From [Clostridium] saccharolyticum WM1 (GTDB taxonomy: Bacteria > Bacillota > Clostridia > Lachnospirales > Lachnospiraceae): a DNA stretch of 64,000 nucleotides. A program made the translations under genes and the position numbers. This document shows positions 1 through 9,752 of this stretch, piece after piece. The DNA is taken from positions 2,356,001 through 2,420,000 of the forward strand of contig NC_014376.1 of the NCBI RefSeq assembly GCF_000144625.1. Direction: 5' to 3'. Each line of letters starts with the position of its first letter. Position 1 is the stretch's first letter. The notes below the pieces were generated by a model. The model saw only the letters and a program-made list of their open reading frames with translations, was not told the origin of the DNA and did no database searches.

Positions 1-392
1 ACCGGATCCTCCACGCTGATACCTTCAGGAACAGACAGGTCGATACTTTCCATATCAATCTCTTCTTCATCCTCGATATCTTCCTCTATGAAAAGATCCT
101 CATCCAGTTCCAGATCCTCGCCGCCGATTTGAAGAACATCCACTTTATTGTTTTCCAGAAAATCAAAAATCTGGTCCAGCTTGTCTGAGTCTAAATTCTC
201 TCCCACAAAAAAATCCAGAATCTCCTGATTTTCCAGCACATTCCGTTTCTTTTTTGCTAAAAGCAGAAGCTGATTTAATTTTTCCTCGAATGCAGCGGCT
301 GTCTCTGCAGCCTTAGCCTCCACAGCCTGTTCCTCTTCAGTTTTTCTTGATCCCACCATCTTATCTGCTGTCTTCTTCACATTCTCGTCCAT
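1..392 (-). CDS. rpoD: RNA polymerase sigma factor RpoD, N-terminal part
   Basis: This is the N-terminal end of the housekeeping sigma factor, which directs RNA polymerase to standard promoters. The visible 130 residues match sigma-70 region 1.1: a KKKRN..LENQEILDFF segment, then a very acidic stretch, then a GISVEDPV motif that in RpoD precedes region 1.2. The gene runs off the left edge of the window, so regions 2 to 4 are not visible. The start is chosen because GGAAGGATGG lies just upstream of this ATG; a downstream in-frame Met (MVGSRK) is a less likely alternative. It follows dnaG by 39 bases on the same strand, as in the classical dnaG-rpoD operon. Confidence 0.9.
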   Translation of the reverse strand, partial: MDENVKKTADKMVGSRKTEEEQAVEAKAAETAAAFEEKLNQLLLLAKKKRNVLENQEILDFFVGENLDSDKLDQIFDFLENNKVDVLQIGGEDLELDEDLFIEEDIEDEEEIDMESIDLSVPEGISVEDP

Positions 393-431
393 GTTTTTCC
401 ATCCTTCCACAGCCTGCCTATAGTGTACACC

Positions 432-2198
432 CTAATCCAGCGAAATATGCAAATCCTTTAGCGCAGCCTGTTCCTTTATAATATTCTGCAGTTCTAAAAT
501 TCCTGCTGCATGGCGGCTGGCATGATCCAGACTATTTTTTTTCACCTTCATAATCGTTTCCGAAAACGCTTTTTTTTGTTCTTCATTATCTAGGGACTCT
601 TTTAAGTTCGCATGAAAAAGACCTGCGACTGCCCGGTATTGATCTTCATCATGAATAAAATGATTCAAGATCTCAGCCGGATTCAATGTTCCGGCAGCGT
701 GTCCGTCAAAAACCATCCGTGCCACCTTGTGATACAGTTCTTCTATAAAATCATCCGGAGAGATTACTCCGTTAATCTTATCAAACAGTAATGGATTTTC
801 AATGAGCCAGGTAAGAAGCAGCCTTTGGGATTGCTTTACGCCGTCTTCTTTTTCCTTTTTTCTCTGGTTTTTAAGAATACCTTCTTCCCGCGGTATCGAA
901 ACAGACGGTCCCAGAGAAGCCCCCAAACGGTTGACCAGTCGTTTTAAATCCTCATAATTAATATAATACTCCCTGGAGACCGCCTCCAAATAATTCTCCC
1001 GTTCCAGAGCCTCTGGAAATTCCAGAAGTTTTCTGGCCACCTGATTGTAAAATTCAGTTTTCTGCTCCGGATCCTCCATTTGGTAATTCTTTTTCAGCAC
1101 ATCAATTTCAAACAGGAAGCTGTTGCGGGCCTCTTCTATTCGCTGTCGGAAAGCCTCAGCTCCCAGATTCTTTATAAATTCATCAGGATCTTTGTAAGGC
1201 TGCATGGTGAGTACGCGGATGGACATGCCTGCTTCTTTGAGAATGGGAATCGCACGGAGGGCAGCCTTGACCCCCGCGCCGTCGCTGTCATAAGTGAGAA
1301 CTACTTTATCCGTATACCGTTTTAAAAGCTGGGCATGCTGAGAGGTAAAGGCCGTTCCCAGGGAAGCCACCGCATTGGTGAACCCTGCCTGGTGCATTGC
1401 AATCACATCCATGTAACCCTCGCAGATCAATATGTATTTTTCCCGTGAAAGTCTGGCATAATTTAGCCCGTATAAATTCCGGCTTTTATCAAAAAGCTTT
1501 GTCTCAGGGGAATTTAGATACTTTGGCTCCCCGGCTCCCATGACCCGGCCTCCGAAACCAATGACCCGGTTATTCACATCCATAATGGGAAACATCACCC
1601 GGTTCCAGAACTTATCAAAGGTTCCACGTTCTTCAATGGTCACCAGCCCTGTCTGCTTTAACAGACTGTCATCATATCCCTTGCTTTTCAAATACCGGTA
1701 AAGGTCGCTGCTGGTTTTGTTGGAATACCCAAGCCCAAACCTGGTTATGGTTTCATCACTTAGCTGCCTGTCCCTTAAATAGCGGTAGCCTGCCTCCCCC
1801 TGGGGGTTTTTAAGCTGATAATAAAAATAACTGGCAGCCAGCTTATTGATCTCCAAAAGAGCGGACCGAAGATCTTCCTGCTCCCTGGCCTCCTTGCTGT
1901 ACTCTGCCGCAGGAAGCTTCACACCTGACCGGTCTGCCAGGACCTTTAACGCCTCAGAAAAGGAATAATTTTCATATTCCATGACAAACGTCAATACGTT
2001 ACCGCCTGCTCCGCAACCAAAGCAGTAGTACATCTGCTTGGCAGGGGATACCGAAAAGGAAGGGGACTTTTCATTGTGAAAAGGGCATAAGCCGAAATAA
2101 TTGCTTCCCTTCTTCTGCAGCTTGACGTATCCCGAAATCACATCCACGATGTCATTCTTCATCCGGACCTCTTCAATCACTTCTTCCGAATATCGCAT
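432..2198 (-). CDS. dnaG: DNA primase
   Basis: DnaG makes the RNA primers for DNA replication and works with the DnaB-type helicase. The 588-residue product has the N-terminal CHC2 zinc finger (C38, H41, C59, C62), a central Toprim catalytic core (CEGYMD near residue 256 and YDSDGAG near residue 303), and a variable C-terminal helicase-binding region. The start is placed at MRYSEE because an AGGAGAAAGGAAG ribosome binding site precedes it. The frame stays open for 51 codons upstream, but that extension overlaps the end of dgt and contains a leader repeat, so it is probably not translated. It sits between dgt and rpoD, a common arrangement in clostridia. Confidence 0.97.
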   Translation of the reverse strand: MRYSEEVIEEVRMKNDIVDVISGYVKLQKKGSNYFGLCPFHNEKSPSFSVSPAKQMYYCFGCGAGGNVLTFVMEYENYSFSEALKVLADRSGVKLPAAEYSKEAREQEDLRSALLEINKLAASYFYYQLKNPQGEAGYRYLRDRQLSDETITRFGLGYSNKTSSDLYRYLKSKGYDDSLLKQTGLVTIEERGTFDKFWNRVMFPIMDVNNRVIGFGGRVMGAGEPKYLNSPETKLFDKSRNLYGLNYARLSREKYILICEGYMDVIAMHQAGFTNAVASLGTAFTSQHAQLLKRYTDKVVLTYDSDGAGVKAALRAIPILKEAGMSIRVLTMQPYKDPDEFIKNLGAEAFRQRIEEARNSFLFEIDVLKKNYQMEDPEQKTEFYNQVARKLLEFPEALERENYLEAVSREYYINYEDLKRLVNRLGASLGPSVSIPREEGILKNQRKKEKEDGVKQSQRLLLTWLIENPLLFDKINGVISPDDFIEELYHKVARMVFDGHAAGTLNPAEILNHFIHDEDQYRAVAGLFHANLKESLDNEEQKKAFSETIMKVKKNSLDHASRHAAGILELQNIIKEQAALKDLHISLD

Positions 2199-2240
2199 GA
2201 AGCTTCCTTTCTCCTTTCTCCTTTCTGGCCGGGTTTTCGG

Positions 2241-2270
2241 GCCGGAAAGGTATACCCGCAGGGCGTTCCT
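2241..2270 (-). repeat. Leader element, copy 1 (upstream of dnaG)
   Basis: Read on the minus strand, this copy has a small hairpin GCCC-TGC-GGGT followed by ATACCTTT and then a second GC-rich palindrome (CCGG...CCGG). It lies between dgt and dnaG, about 45 bases before the dnaG start. Related copies are at 4361-4406, 53201-53240 and 55571-55652. All four have the same orientation relative to the gene that follows. Confidence 0.55.
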
Positions 2271-2286
2271 GAAATAGATATCCTGT

Positions 2287-3297
2287 TTAAACTGATTTCC
2301 ACGCTTTCGGGACAAACAGTTCCTCAAATTTATCAATGGCATAGCTGTCACTCATACCTGCAATGTAGTCGCAGACCGCCCGTTCTCTGCCTTCCATCCG
2401 GACTTCCATTAAAATGCGGTATTCCTCCGGCAGCTTGTCCGGGTGCTCCATATAATAATTAAAAAGCATGACAATAAGATGCTGTGCTTTTCCTTCCTCT
2501 GCCTTTGGAATATCGCTTTTATAGACGTTTTCAAACATCCAGGTACGCAGTCCCTGCATGGCGCTCTCCATATCCGGGGACATGATAATTTCGGGCTTTC
2601 CATAGCTGTTTCCGATAATATCATGGATCAGATTGTTAAGCCTTTCACGGACACTGTGCCCCAGAATTCCCGTATAGCATTCCGGCAGATCTTCCTCTAC
2701 AAACATCCTGGCCCTGATAGCATCATCAATGTCATGATTGATATAAGCGATCTTATCCGACAGGCGGACGATGGCCCCCTCTAACGTGGAAGGCTGGCCG
2801 CTGGTGCGGTGGTTTAAAATCCCGTCCCTGACTTCCCAGGTAAGATTTAATCCCATACCGTTCTTTTCCAAAATCTCTACCACCCGGACACTCTGTCTGT
2901 AGTGGGCAAACCCCTGGGAACAGATCTTATTTAAAATTGCCTCTCCGGAATGACCGAATGGAGTATGTCCCAGATCATGAGCAAGGGCTATGGCCTCCGT
3001 TAAGTCCTCGTTCATTCGCAAGGACTTAGCGATGGTCCTGGCAATCTGGGATACCTCCAGGGTATGAGTCAGTCTGGTCCTGTAATGATCCCCTTCCGGT
3101 GCCAGAAAAACCTGGGTTTTATGTTTCAGCCTGCGAAATGCCTTACAGTGAATGATCCGGTCCCGGTCCCTCTGATAAGCTGTCCGGATATCACAAGCCT
3201 CCTCTTCCCGCTCTCTTCCTCTGCTGTTTTTACTGAAAGCGGCATAAGGACTTAAATATGCATTCTCCCATTGTTCCGTGGATTCCCTGATATTCAT
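2287..3297 (-). CDS. dgt: Deoxyguanosinetriphosphate triphosphohydrolase-like protein
   Basis: This HD-domain enzyme belongs to the dGTPase family, which hydrolyses dNTPs to deoxynucleosides and triphosphate. It has the family pattern RLKHKTQVF near the N-terminus, the first HD-domain histidine in RLTHTLEVSQIA, and the metal-binding LAHDLGHTPFGHSGE motif. At 336 residues it has the usual length of the short bacterial family members. It is the first gene of a dgt-dnaG-rpoD cluster, with 88 bases to dnaG. Which nucleotide it prefers cannot be read from the sequence. Confidence 0.93.
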   Translation of the reverse strand: MNIRESTEQWENAYLSPYAAFSKNSRGREREEEACDIRTAYQRDRDRIIHCKAFRRLKHKTQVFLAPEGDHYRTRLTHTLEVSQIARTIAKSLRMNEDLTEAIALAHDLGHTPFGHSGEAILNKICSQGFAHYRQSVRVVEILEKNGMGLNLTWEVRDGILNHRTSGQPSTLEGAIVRLSDKIAYINHDIDDAIRARMFVEEDLPECYTGILGHSVRERLNNLIHDIIGNSYGKPEIIMSPDMESAMQGLRTWMFENVYKSDIPKAEEGKAQHLIVMLFNYYMEHPDKLPEEYRILMEVRMEGRERAVCDYIAGMSDSYAIDKFEELFVPKAWKSV

Positions 3298-3452
3298 TCA
3301 ATCACATCCTTTGCCCAAAGTTATGGTACATTATATCATATTTTCAGTGATTATAATACCCTATATTAAAATAATTGTTACAGTTTATCCGCACCATTGC
3401 TGATTTGGCGGATAAATCGTGATTCCAGAATGCAAAAGCATGTGCTGCCAAA

Positions 3453-4286
3453 TTATTCATGAGGTACATCCAGACATTTCCTGTATTCGCTGGGAAGGCA
3501 GCCATACCGCTTTTTAAATGCCTTGGAAAAGGCTCTGCTGTCAGGAAAACCATGCTTCATGGCAATCTCTCCGATTTCGGTGCCGGTGCCCACCAGTTCC
3601 CTGACCGCATATTTGACACGCAGGTCAATCAGATAGGTGCGGTAATTGACCTGCGCATATTTCTGGAAGATCCGGGACAGATAGGTGGGGCTGAAACCAA
3701 AACGTTCCGCCACCTGCTCAAGCCTTAAGTCCTGGTCATAATTTTCCCTCATATACTGGGTGACCTTTGACAGCTTGTCAAGCTGTCTTTTCTGGCGGAG
3801 GATTTCCTTATCCATGGTTTCCGCCTTAAACTCCGTAACCAGAAGATATAAAAGCTCATAGAACTGGCTTTTCACCTTCAGGCTGTAGCCGTATTCCTGC
3901 TTTTCGTAATTAGAGAACATGGAGACGACCAGTTGTGTCAGCCTTTTATTTTGAGCCTCGCCCTTTTTCTCAAAATTTACATAATTTTCTTCCCCCATAT
4001 ACCCCTCATAAGTCTCTGCCGGTATTTGGAGGACAATGGTGATATTGGGATTGGGACTTTCAATGGAATGGACTTCATTGGAGTTGACCAGCACAAAATC
4101 CTGTTTTTCAAGGGTAAGGTGGCTGTTGTTGATATAGAAATCAATTTTCCCCTCCTGAACCAGAAAAATTTCAACGGAGTGATGCCAGTGCTTTGCAACC
4201 TTATAATTACCATCCCGGCCCTCAAAAATAAACATTCGAAACGGCAGGTCATTATTGGGAATGACCAGTTCATGTCTGATTTCCAT
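3453..4286 (-). CDS. AraC family transcriptional regulator
   Basis: This 277-residue regulator has an N-terminal cupin-type sensor region (KHWHHSVEIFLVQEGKIDFY, metal- or sugar-binding in relatives) and two C-terminal helix-turn-helix motifs (LEQVAERFGFSPTYLSRIFQK and GEIAMKHGFPDSRAFSKAFKK) ending in the AraC signature. The start at MEIRHEL is supported by the strong GGGAGG site 6 bases upstream. The open frame extends a further 31 codons upstream, but those codons cover a leader repeat. The ligand and targets are unknown. No sugar-utilisation gene lies next to it; its neighbours are dgt and a germination-type protease. Confidence 0.88.
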   Translation of the reverse strand: MEIRHELVIPNNDLPFRMFIFEGRDGNYKVAKHWHHSVEIFLVQEGKIDFYINNSHLTLEKQDFVLVNSNEVHSIESPNPNITIVLQIPAETYEGYMGEENYVNFEKKGEAQNKRLTQLVVSMFSNYEKQEYGYSLKVKSQFYELLYLLVTEFKAETMDKEILRQKRQLDKLSKVTQYMRENYDQDLRLEQVAERFGFSPTYLSRIFQKYAQVNYRTYLIDLRVKYAVRELVGTGTEIGEIAMKHGFPDSRAFSKAFKKRYGCLPSEYRKCLDVPHE

Positions 4287-4360
4287 TTCACACCTCCCCA
4301 AACGTATTGATTCCATTATAAAGCATACCGCCTCTTTTTCCAATGGCTTTTCCTCTTCCT

Positions 4361-4406
4361 GTCCATGCTCTTTGGACATAAAGGTATGCCCTCAGGGCGT
4401 TCCTCC
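4361..4406 (-). repeat. Leader element, copy 2 (upstream of AraC gene)
   Basis: On the minus strand this copy shows the perfect small hairpin GCCC-TGA-GGGC, the conserved ATACCTTT, and a second hairpin TGTCC-aaagagca-TGGACA. It lies about 75 bases before the AraC start and just downstream of the protease gene. It is the most complete match to the copy at 55571-55652, sharing both hairpins and the sequence between them. Confidence 0.6.
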
Positions 4407-4410
4407 CATG

Positions 4411-6114
4411 TTATACGGGAAGGCTGTCACTGATGCATAACGCACCATATCCAAGCTCCGGATTGGGATATCGGGTGACTCCGGGAAGAGGCCTGGCCCC
4501 CCGGATCAGATAAGCCTTGATCTTTTCGCCGAACAGGAATGGATCCCTTCCATCCACAATCCCCCACTGCATCAGCAAGGCGGAACCGCCAGTAACAAAA
4601 GGCGTTGCAAATGAAGTACCTGTTACCGTTTCATAGCCTCCTCCGGCCTTTGCGGCAATGATTCCCACCCCGGGAGCAGATATATCCGGCTTTACCTGGT
4701 TGGTCCTCCTTGTAAATCCTCTGCCGGAAAAATCTGCATAAGACTGATAAGTATCGTCATAAGCACCCACGGAAATGACTTTGGATGCCGTGGATGGAAT
4801 GGTCAGGGTAGTTTCAGGCGTGGGTCTTAAAAACCGGGTAGACTGGCTCAATACCCCGGCAGAAGGAAGCCAGAGATCGTATTTACCTTCCACGATCTGT
4901 CTGGGAGTCAGACGAAATCTCCATATCCCGCTTTCTATATAAGTATCGATAGGAAGAAAATCCAGATAAATTTCCTGGGCCACACTGTAAGGACCAGGTT
5001 TCCCATAGTATAACAAGATCCTGGTATTCCTGTAGTTTATGGTCTGCGGCCCCAGTCTGCTGCTGATGGGTCCGATCACTTCTCCGGAGGGGGTTATAAT
5101 GCTGATATCAAACAAATCCGCATAGGATTTCCAAAGCTGTACACTGAAACTTTGCTGGTACCCGCCCACGCTGAGTTCGATTTCCTCAGGTCTGGACATT
5201 GTCAGGACTCCTGAGATGTGGCCTCCGCCAACCCCTTCGTTTCCTGTTCCTACCACGATTACGGTCTTCCCGTAATTGGATATATCATCAAGAAACGTCT
5301 CTAAAAGGCTGGTTCCGTCATGAGAACCGTAAGTATTTCCAAAGCTTAGATTAATGGCCAGAGGCATCTGCAGTTCCACGGCTTGCTGTACAGCAAAGTT
5401 AACTGCCCGCATAAGCTCTGTGGTTCTGGGGAACCCACTTTCCTGGGGGACACCAAGCTTTACTACCAGCAGCGGGCTTTCAAAAGCAACTCCCCGGTAC
5501 TGTCCGTTGCCATCTCTTCCGTTTCCGGCTGCTATGGATGCTACGGCCGTTCCGTGGCCGGAGATGTCTGTAGAAGGAACCAGTCTCCTTGCTTCCGCCC
5601 TGTTACCGGCAGCCAGGGCTGCATTGATTTCTTCTGCTGTAAACACCCGTTCCAGGGTCTGGTCCCACAACTTTACAATTCTGGTGGTACCGTTATTATT
5701 CCGGAAATCATTGTGAAAATAATCGATTCCGGAATCAATGACCGCTACCAAAACTCCTCTTCCTGTCAGGATACTGCTTCCCTGTTGTACCAAATTGACA
5801 CAAGAGGCCGACTTTGCCTGATTAATTGCAAAAAACAGCCTCTTTGGTTTCTCCACATATTCGATTTGCGGTAATTCACTTAACCTGTCAATGAGGGATT
5901 CAGGAACCGTAAGTATGGCATATTCGTTCACCATTGGCTCTACCCGGATTCCTGCCTGGGCAAGACCGCTTATGTCTCCGGAATATTTTACGATCACATC
6001 CCATGACTTTTCCCCAGGATTATATCCTACGTTTAAATTTCCTGATTTTTCCCGCTCCTCAGGGGTTGCGCTGAGGGCAAGGTTTAACAGGTTTTCCAGC
6101 TTCTGATCTTGCAT
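4411..6114 (-). CDS. Subtilisin-like (S8) serine protease, Csp-like
   Basis: This 567-residue protein is a subtilase with an intact catalytic triad: Asp in VIDSGID near residue 126, His in GHGT near 185 and Ser in GTSFATP near 500. It has an N-terminal prodomain-like region and a large insert between the His and Ser parts, but no signal peptide. That layout matches the clostridial Csp germination proteases, which in Clostridium perfringens activate the spore cortex hydrolase SleC. The start is placed at MQDQKL, which has AGGAA 7 bases upstream; the earlier Met has no usable ribosome binding site. A SpoIID-domain gene lies just upstream, fitting a sporulation or germination role, but the target is inferred. 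Confidence 0.87.
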   Translation of the reverse strand: MQDQKLENLLNLALSATPEEREKSGNLNVGYNPGEKSWDVIVKYSGDISGLAQAGIRVEPMVNEYAILTVPESLIDRLSELPQIEYVEKPKRLFFAINQAKSASCVNLVQQGSSILTGRGVLVAVIDSGIDYFHNDFRNNNGTTRIVKLWDQTLERVFTAEEINAALAAGNRAEARRLVPSTDISGHGTAVASIAAGNGRDGNGQYRGVAFESPLLVVKLGVPQESGFPRTTELMRAVNFAVQQAVELQMPLAINLSFGNTYGSHDGTSLLETFLDDISNYGKTVIVVGTGNEGVGGGHISGVLTMSRPEEIELSVGGYQQSFSVQLWKSYADLFDISIITPSGEVIGPISSRLGPQTINYRNTRILLYYGKPGPYSVAQEIYLDFLPIDTYIESGIWRFRLTPRQIVEGKYDLWLPSAGVLSQSTRFLRPTPETTLTIPSTASKVISVGAYDDTYQSYADFSGRGFTRRTNQVKPDISAPGVGIIAAKAGGGYETVTGTSFATPFVTGGSALLMQWGIVDGRDPFLFGEKIKAYLIRGARPLPGVTRYPNPELGYGALCISDSLPV

Positions 6115-6162
6115 ATGACATTCCTGCGTTTTTTCTATCATCCTACGCCGGAAATGTCATTC

Positions 6163-8439
6163 TCATTCCTTGCTCTGTTCTGCTTCCCGTACTTCTGTCC
6201 CATAATAATAAAATTTCAGGATATCCTCAAAATTTTTCCCGGCCTTTGCCATGGCCTGAGCCCCATTCTGACTCATACCTACTCCATGGCCAAAGCCTCC
6301 GCCATAGATATGAAAGGTGGTAATGTTCTTGTCATCTACGCCTTGATTTTCAATAGCAATATAGGCGCTGGGAAGGGAATCAAAATTCTTCATCATAGTA
6401 CCATCCAGCTTGGTGACGGTCATATATTTATTTCCCAGTTTTGCCCTCACCTGTCCTTCCCCATTGATCGTCATAATGCCGTCGGATCCTTCGATCCTCA
6501 ACTTTTTCACAATCCCGCCGACTCCCCGTTCCGTTACCGTAATGTTTAGGATAGAACCTACTTCAGTGATCTCCTCCTCTAACTGCCGGTTGGTGACGGA
6601 GGTCTCCCAACGGTACATAGGATATGCCGAGTCGTAAGCCGGATAGTCCTTTTTCTTTATAAATTCATCAAAATCAGAGTTTGTAGACAGGTTTAAGACT
6701 CCCCTGCTGTCCTGAAGAAGACTGCCATCCAGATAGGGGAACTGGGCCGGATCACCTCCCCATACACTTCCGTCGGTGGTATGTCCGCAGGAGGTGGAAA
6801 AATAAAAGGCTTCAATTGGATTATTATCATAGAACAACAGCTTTCCATAGGTTTCCCGCACTGCCTCTTCCGTTTTTGATGCGGTGGGAAGATTATTGTA
6901 AACCTGGAATCTGGTGCTGTCATCCACATGAGCACCGTATTTGCTGTAGGTATTGCTCTGAATCTGCCGGAAAGCATAGGTCCTTGCGCAGACAGCCTGG
7001 GCTTTTAAGGCTTCCTTTTCATAGCTGTCAGGCATTTCACTGGGCACGACCTTTGTCAGATAATCCTCCAGATACAGCTCATTGATCAGCAGCAGTCCTT
7101 CCCCTTCCTTTCGTATCTCAACAGTCCCGCCATAAGAAGGGGTGCCATAGGATCTTCGGATGGAATTAACGGATATGGAATCTCCTTTTTCCAGGGGAGC
7201 TGCTACGATCCGTCCATCCTTCAGCCTCTCATCTGTGGTATCAATAATCACCTCCGCCTTTGGAGGAACGTTTACTACCTTCTCCCCATAGGACAATGCC
7301 AGGCCGCTTTCCGCAGAGAGGGTTACGGACGAATGAAAAATCGACTGAAAATTCGTATTCATCAAAAGGACCCTGATGCTCTTTGCGTCAAATTCCCTCA
7401 CCAGCAAGGCAGCACAAATTCTCCCGTGGGCTACCACAAAATCCTGTATGTCATATCCTACCAGAATGTCAGTAATGCTGCGCTCTTCAAACTGTCCGTA
7501 CAGCCGGTATACTTTAAAATCCTTATCCAGCTTCAGGCTGCCATACCCTTCCACTTCAATGGAGTCTTCCTTTACCGCCAGAACCTTTCCCGATATCTTC
7601 TTTTTCTTCATGGTCACCTTCTGTAAGTTTCCTCTTTTTAAACTGATATCGGCAATGTTATTGGCAAACTCCTCCGGCTGGCCCAAAGAAGCCTCTAAGG
7701 GAAAGGTTCGTTCCACAGAGCCTAGGTATACCCGGAATGTTCCTCCCTCACCTGAGGCCAGCCAGACATTTTTATAGGTTATAGAATCTGTAACCGTCTC
7801 TTTTAAAGCGATGATCTCGCCGTTCCTGACCAGAAGTTTCAGCTCCCAGTCTATGTAAGAGTCCAGGCTGATGCCTTCAAATTGGAAATTCCCCCTGCTG
7901 GTATAGGCAGTCCAGGCTGATGCTGCTTTTACATTGGTGGGAGTACCATAAAGAAGGACGTCAAGCTCCTTAATATTCCCTTCTTTGTCCAGGGTCTCCC
8001 TTAATTCTTCATACAAATCCCACCATTCACCGGCTGGAATCTTCGTGTTTTGTTTTTTCCCGCCATCATGAATTTTCTTTCCTGAGCCAGGGACCAAGGC
8101 TTCTGCCAGGCTTTCCGCCTCCTGATAAGTGAGAAAGCCTTCTGCAGTTTCCCTTTTCGGCGGTATGATACCGGGATCAAGATAGCCGCCAATATACAGG
8201 TAATTCATGTATTTCACATACCAGTTATTCTGTTCCTTTTCCGGAAAATACTCCTGCTTCTGATCCTTCAGCATTTTTTCACAGTTTCCTCTATCGGTAA
8301 GAAGGAGAGCGGCCGACTTATATGCGGCCCCTCTTGATATTCCCTCCGGTTCCGGTTCATTTACCAGAATAATTATAATGAGAATCAAAACCAGAAGAGG
8401 AATACCGACAACAAATCCGATAAATGTCTTTTTATTCAT
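6163..8439 (-). CDS. SpoIID/LytB domain protein
   Basis: The 758-residue protein has an N-terminal membrane anchor (residues 5-27, rich in Leu and Ile) and a C-terminal SpoIID/LytB domain. The family motifs are clear: VVPSEMP near residue 466, which carries the glutamate needed by SpoIID lytic transglycosylases, followed by KAQAVCARTYA, then STSCGHT near 550, and a final GFGHGVGMSQNGAQAMA. It is about twice the length of Bacillus SpoIID (343 residues); the extra N-terminal 430 residues probably form an exported domain of unknown function. It starts 10 bases after the AI-2E gene stops, so the two are likely cotranscribed. Membrane anchoring suggests an extracytoplasmic peptidoglycan role. Confidence 0.88.
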   Translation of the reverse strand: MNKKTFIGFVVGIPLLVLILIIIILVNEPEPEGISRGAAYKSAALLLTDRGNCEKMLKDQKQEYFPEKEQNNWYVKYMNYLYIGGYLDPGIIPPKRETAEGFLTYQEAESLAEALVPGSGKKIHDGGKKQNTKIPAGEWWDLYEELRETLDKEGNIKELDVLLYGTPTNVKAASAWTAYTSRGNFQFEGISLDSYIDWELKLLVRNGEIIALKETVTDSITYKNVWLASGEGGTFRVYLGSVERTFPLEASLGQPEEFANNIADISLKRGNLQKVTMKKKKISGKVLAVKEDSIEVEGYGSLKLDKDFKVYRLYGQFEERSITDILVGYDIQDFVVAHGRICAALLVREFDAKSIRVLLMNTNFQSIFHSSVTLSAESGLALSYGEKVVNVPPKAEVIIDTTDERLKDGRIVAAPLEKGDSISVNSIRRSYGTPSYGGTVEIRKEGEGLLLINELYLEDYLTKVVPSEMPDSYEKEALKAQAVCARTYAFRQIQSNTYSKYGAHVDDSTRFQVYNNLPTASKTEEAVRETYGKLLFYDNNPIEAFYFSTSCGHTTDGSVWGGDPAQFPYLDGSLLQDSRGVLNLSTNSDFDEFIKKKDYPAYDSAYPMYRWETSVTNRQLEEEITEVGSILNITVTERGVGGIVKKLRIEGSDGIMTINGEGQVRAKLGNKYMTVTKLDGTMMKNFDSLPSAYIAIENQGVDDKNITTFHIYGGGFGHGVGMSQNGAQAMAKAGKNFEDILKFYYYGTEVREAEQSKE

Positions 8440-8448
8440 GCGCTCCTC

Positions 8449-9681
8449 TTATCTCATAAATGTTTTTTTATCTTCATCAATTCGCTCCAGTTCAAAATAG
8501 TCTGCCGTTTTAAGAGAAAGGTTTTTTTTCGCCAGAGAACGGTTTACCAGTCTTGAAACTACGCTGTAGAACACAGCAAAGGTGGGCACAGCTATGATCA
8601 TCCCTACAAATCCCATAAGGCCTCCGAAAAACAGGATGGAAAACAGCACCCAAAAGCTGGGAAGACCTGTGGATTGTCCCAATATTTTCGGTCCCAGTAT
8701 ATTTCCGTCAAACTGTTGGAGCAAAAGTATGAATATCAGGAAATACAGGCATTTAACAGGGCTGACCAAAAGGATGAGGAATGCACTTGGTACGGCTCCG
8801 ATAAACGGTCCGAAAAACGGGATTACATTGGTTACTCCCACAATCACGCTTACCAGCAGGGCATAAGGCATTTTCATGGCGTTTAAAAGGACAAAGCACA
8901 TAATTCCAATAATCAGGGAATCTAAAATCTTACCGGTTATGAATCCGCCGAAAACCCGGTGAACAAAGCGGATTTCATCGATTGCCCGGTTCGCCGTTTT
9001 CACAGAAAATACACTGTAAATAATCTTCTTGCACTGGGCAGAAAGGGTCCCCTTTATATTTAAAAGATAGACCATAACTATGACACCGATCAGGATGTTT
9101 TTAAGGACAAGCACCACGCTTAGCAGTCCGATGGAAAGGCTGCCGATGAGCATGGACATATTGGGAACAAGGTCAGAGGTCATCCAATTTTGAAGCTGGC
9201 TTGTCAGCCGGTCATATATGGGTATGACCGCCTGTTCTACGGCAGGGTTATCCTCAAACATTTTCTGGAGCCACAGGGCCAGATCATTGATGTTCTCCCC
9301 CAGTGACTCCTGAAGTCCCATGACGCTGTTATAAATCTCAGGAATGATCATCCAAAAGAGTCCGACTACGATCACAAACAGAAAAATGAGGCTGACCAAA
9401 GTTGCCATGGCACTGGAAACAGACTTCACCCCGTTTTCGTTTTTCCACGCGGAAGAAAGTATGTGATTTGTAAGGTCTCTGGACTTGTTATAGACCGGCA
9501 GTAAAAGATATGCAAGCACAGCTCCGTAAATGACCGGCATCAGAATTCCTATCACTAATTTTGCCGTATCTTTTACAGCCTGAAACCTGGAAAGGAAAAA
9601 GGCAAAGGCAATGCTCAAGGCAATAACGCAAAGGGCTGTAATTCCCCAGCATATATAATTTCCAAATTTTCTTTCTTTCAT
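8449..9681 (-). CDS. AI-2E family membrane transporter
   Basis: This 410-residue protein has seven or eight hydrophobic segments and the AI-2E (UPF0118) pattern, including the central FGGFITGKILDSLIIG and the C-terminal GVTNVIPFFGPFIGAVPS and LGPKILGQSTGLPSFWVL segments. Members of the family include exporters of autoinducer-2 and sporulation proteins such as YtvI, so the substrate is uncertain. The start has AGGAGA 6 bases upstream. It is followed at 10 bases by the SpoIID-domain gene. The 6S-like RNA gene lies upstream on the same strand. Confidence 0.9.
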   Translation of the reverse strand: MKERKFGNYICWGITALCVIALSIAFAFFLSRFQAVKDTAKLVIGILMPVIYGAVLAYLLLPVYNKSRDLTNHILSSAWKNENGVKSVSSAMATLVSLIFLFVIVVGLFWMIIPEIYNSVMGLQESLGENINDLALWLQKMFEDNPAVEQAVIPIYDRLTSQLQNWMTSDLVPNMSMLIGSLSIGLLSVVLVLKNILIGVIVMVYLLNIKGTLSAQCKKIIYSVFSVKTANRAIDEIRFVHRVFGGFITGKILDSLIIGIMCFVLLNAMKMPYALLVSVIVGVTNVIPFFGPFIGAVPSAFLILLVSPVKCLYFLIFILLLQQFDGNILGPKILGQSTGLPSFWVLFSILFFGGLMGFVGMIIAVPTFAVFYSVVSRLVNRSLAKKNLSLKTADYFELERIDEDKKTFMR

Positions 9682-9752
9682 TGAAATTCTCCTAAGTTAT
9701 TAAGTTTGACTACTGTCTATTTAATACTTTACCATACTTTTCCATAAAGTTA

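Noticed and set aside
432..2351. Longer dnaG start at 2351
   Set aside because: The extra 51 residues overlap the dgt 3' end and the leader repeat, and only the inner start has a ribosome binding site.
7730..7760. A GGTATACCC sequence inside the SpoIID gene like the leader element
   Set aside because: It lacks both hairpins and lies inside coding sequence; a chance match.
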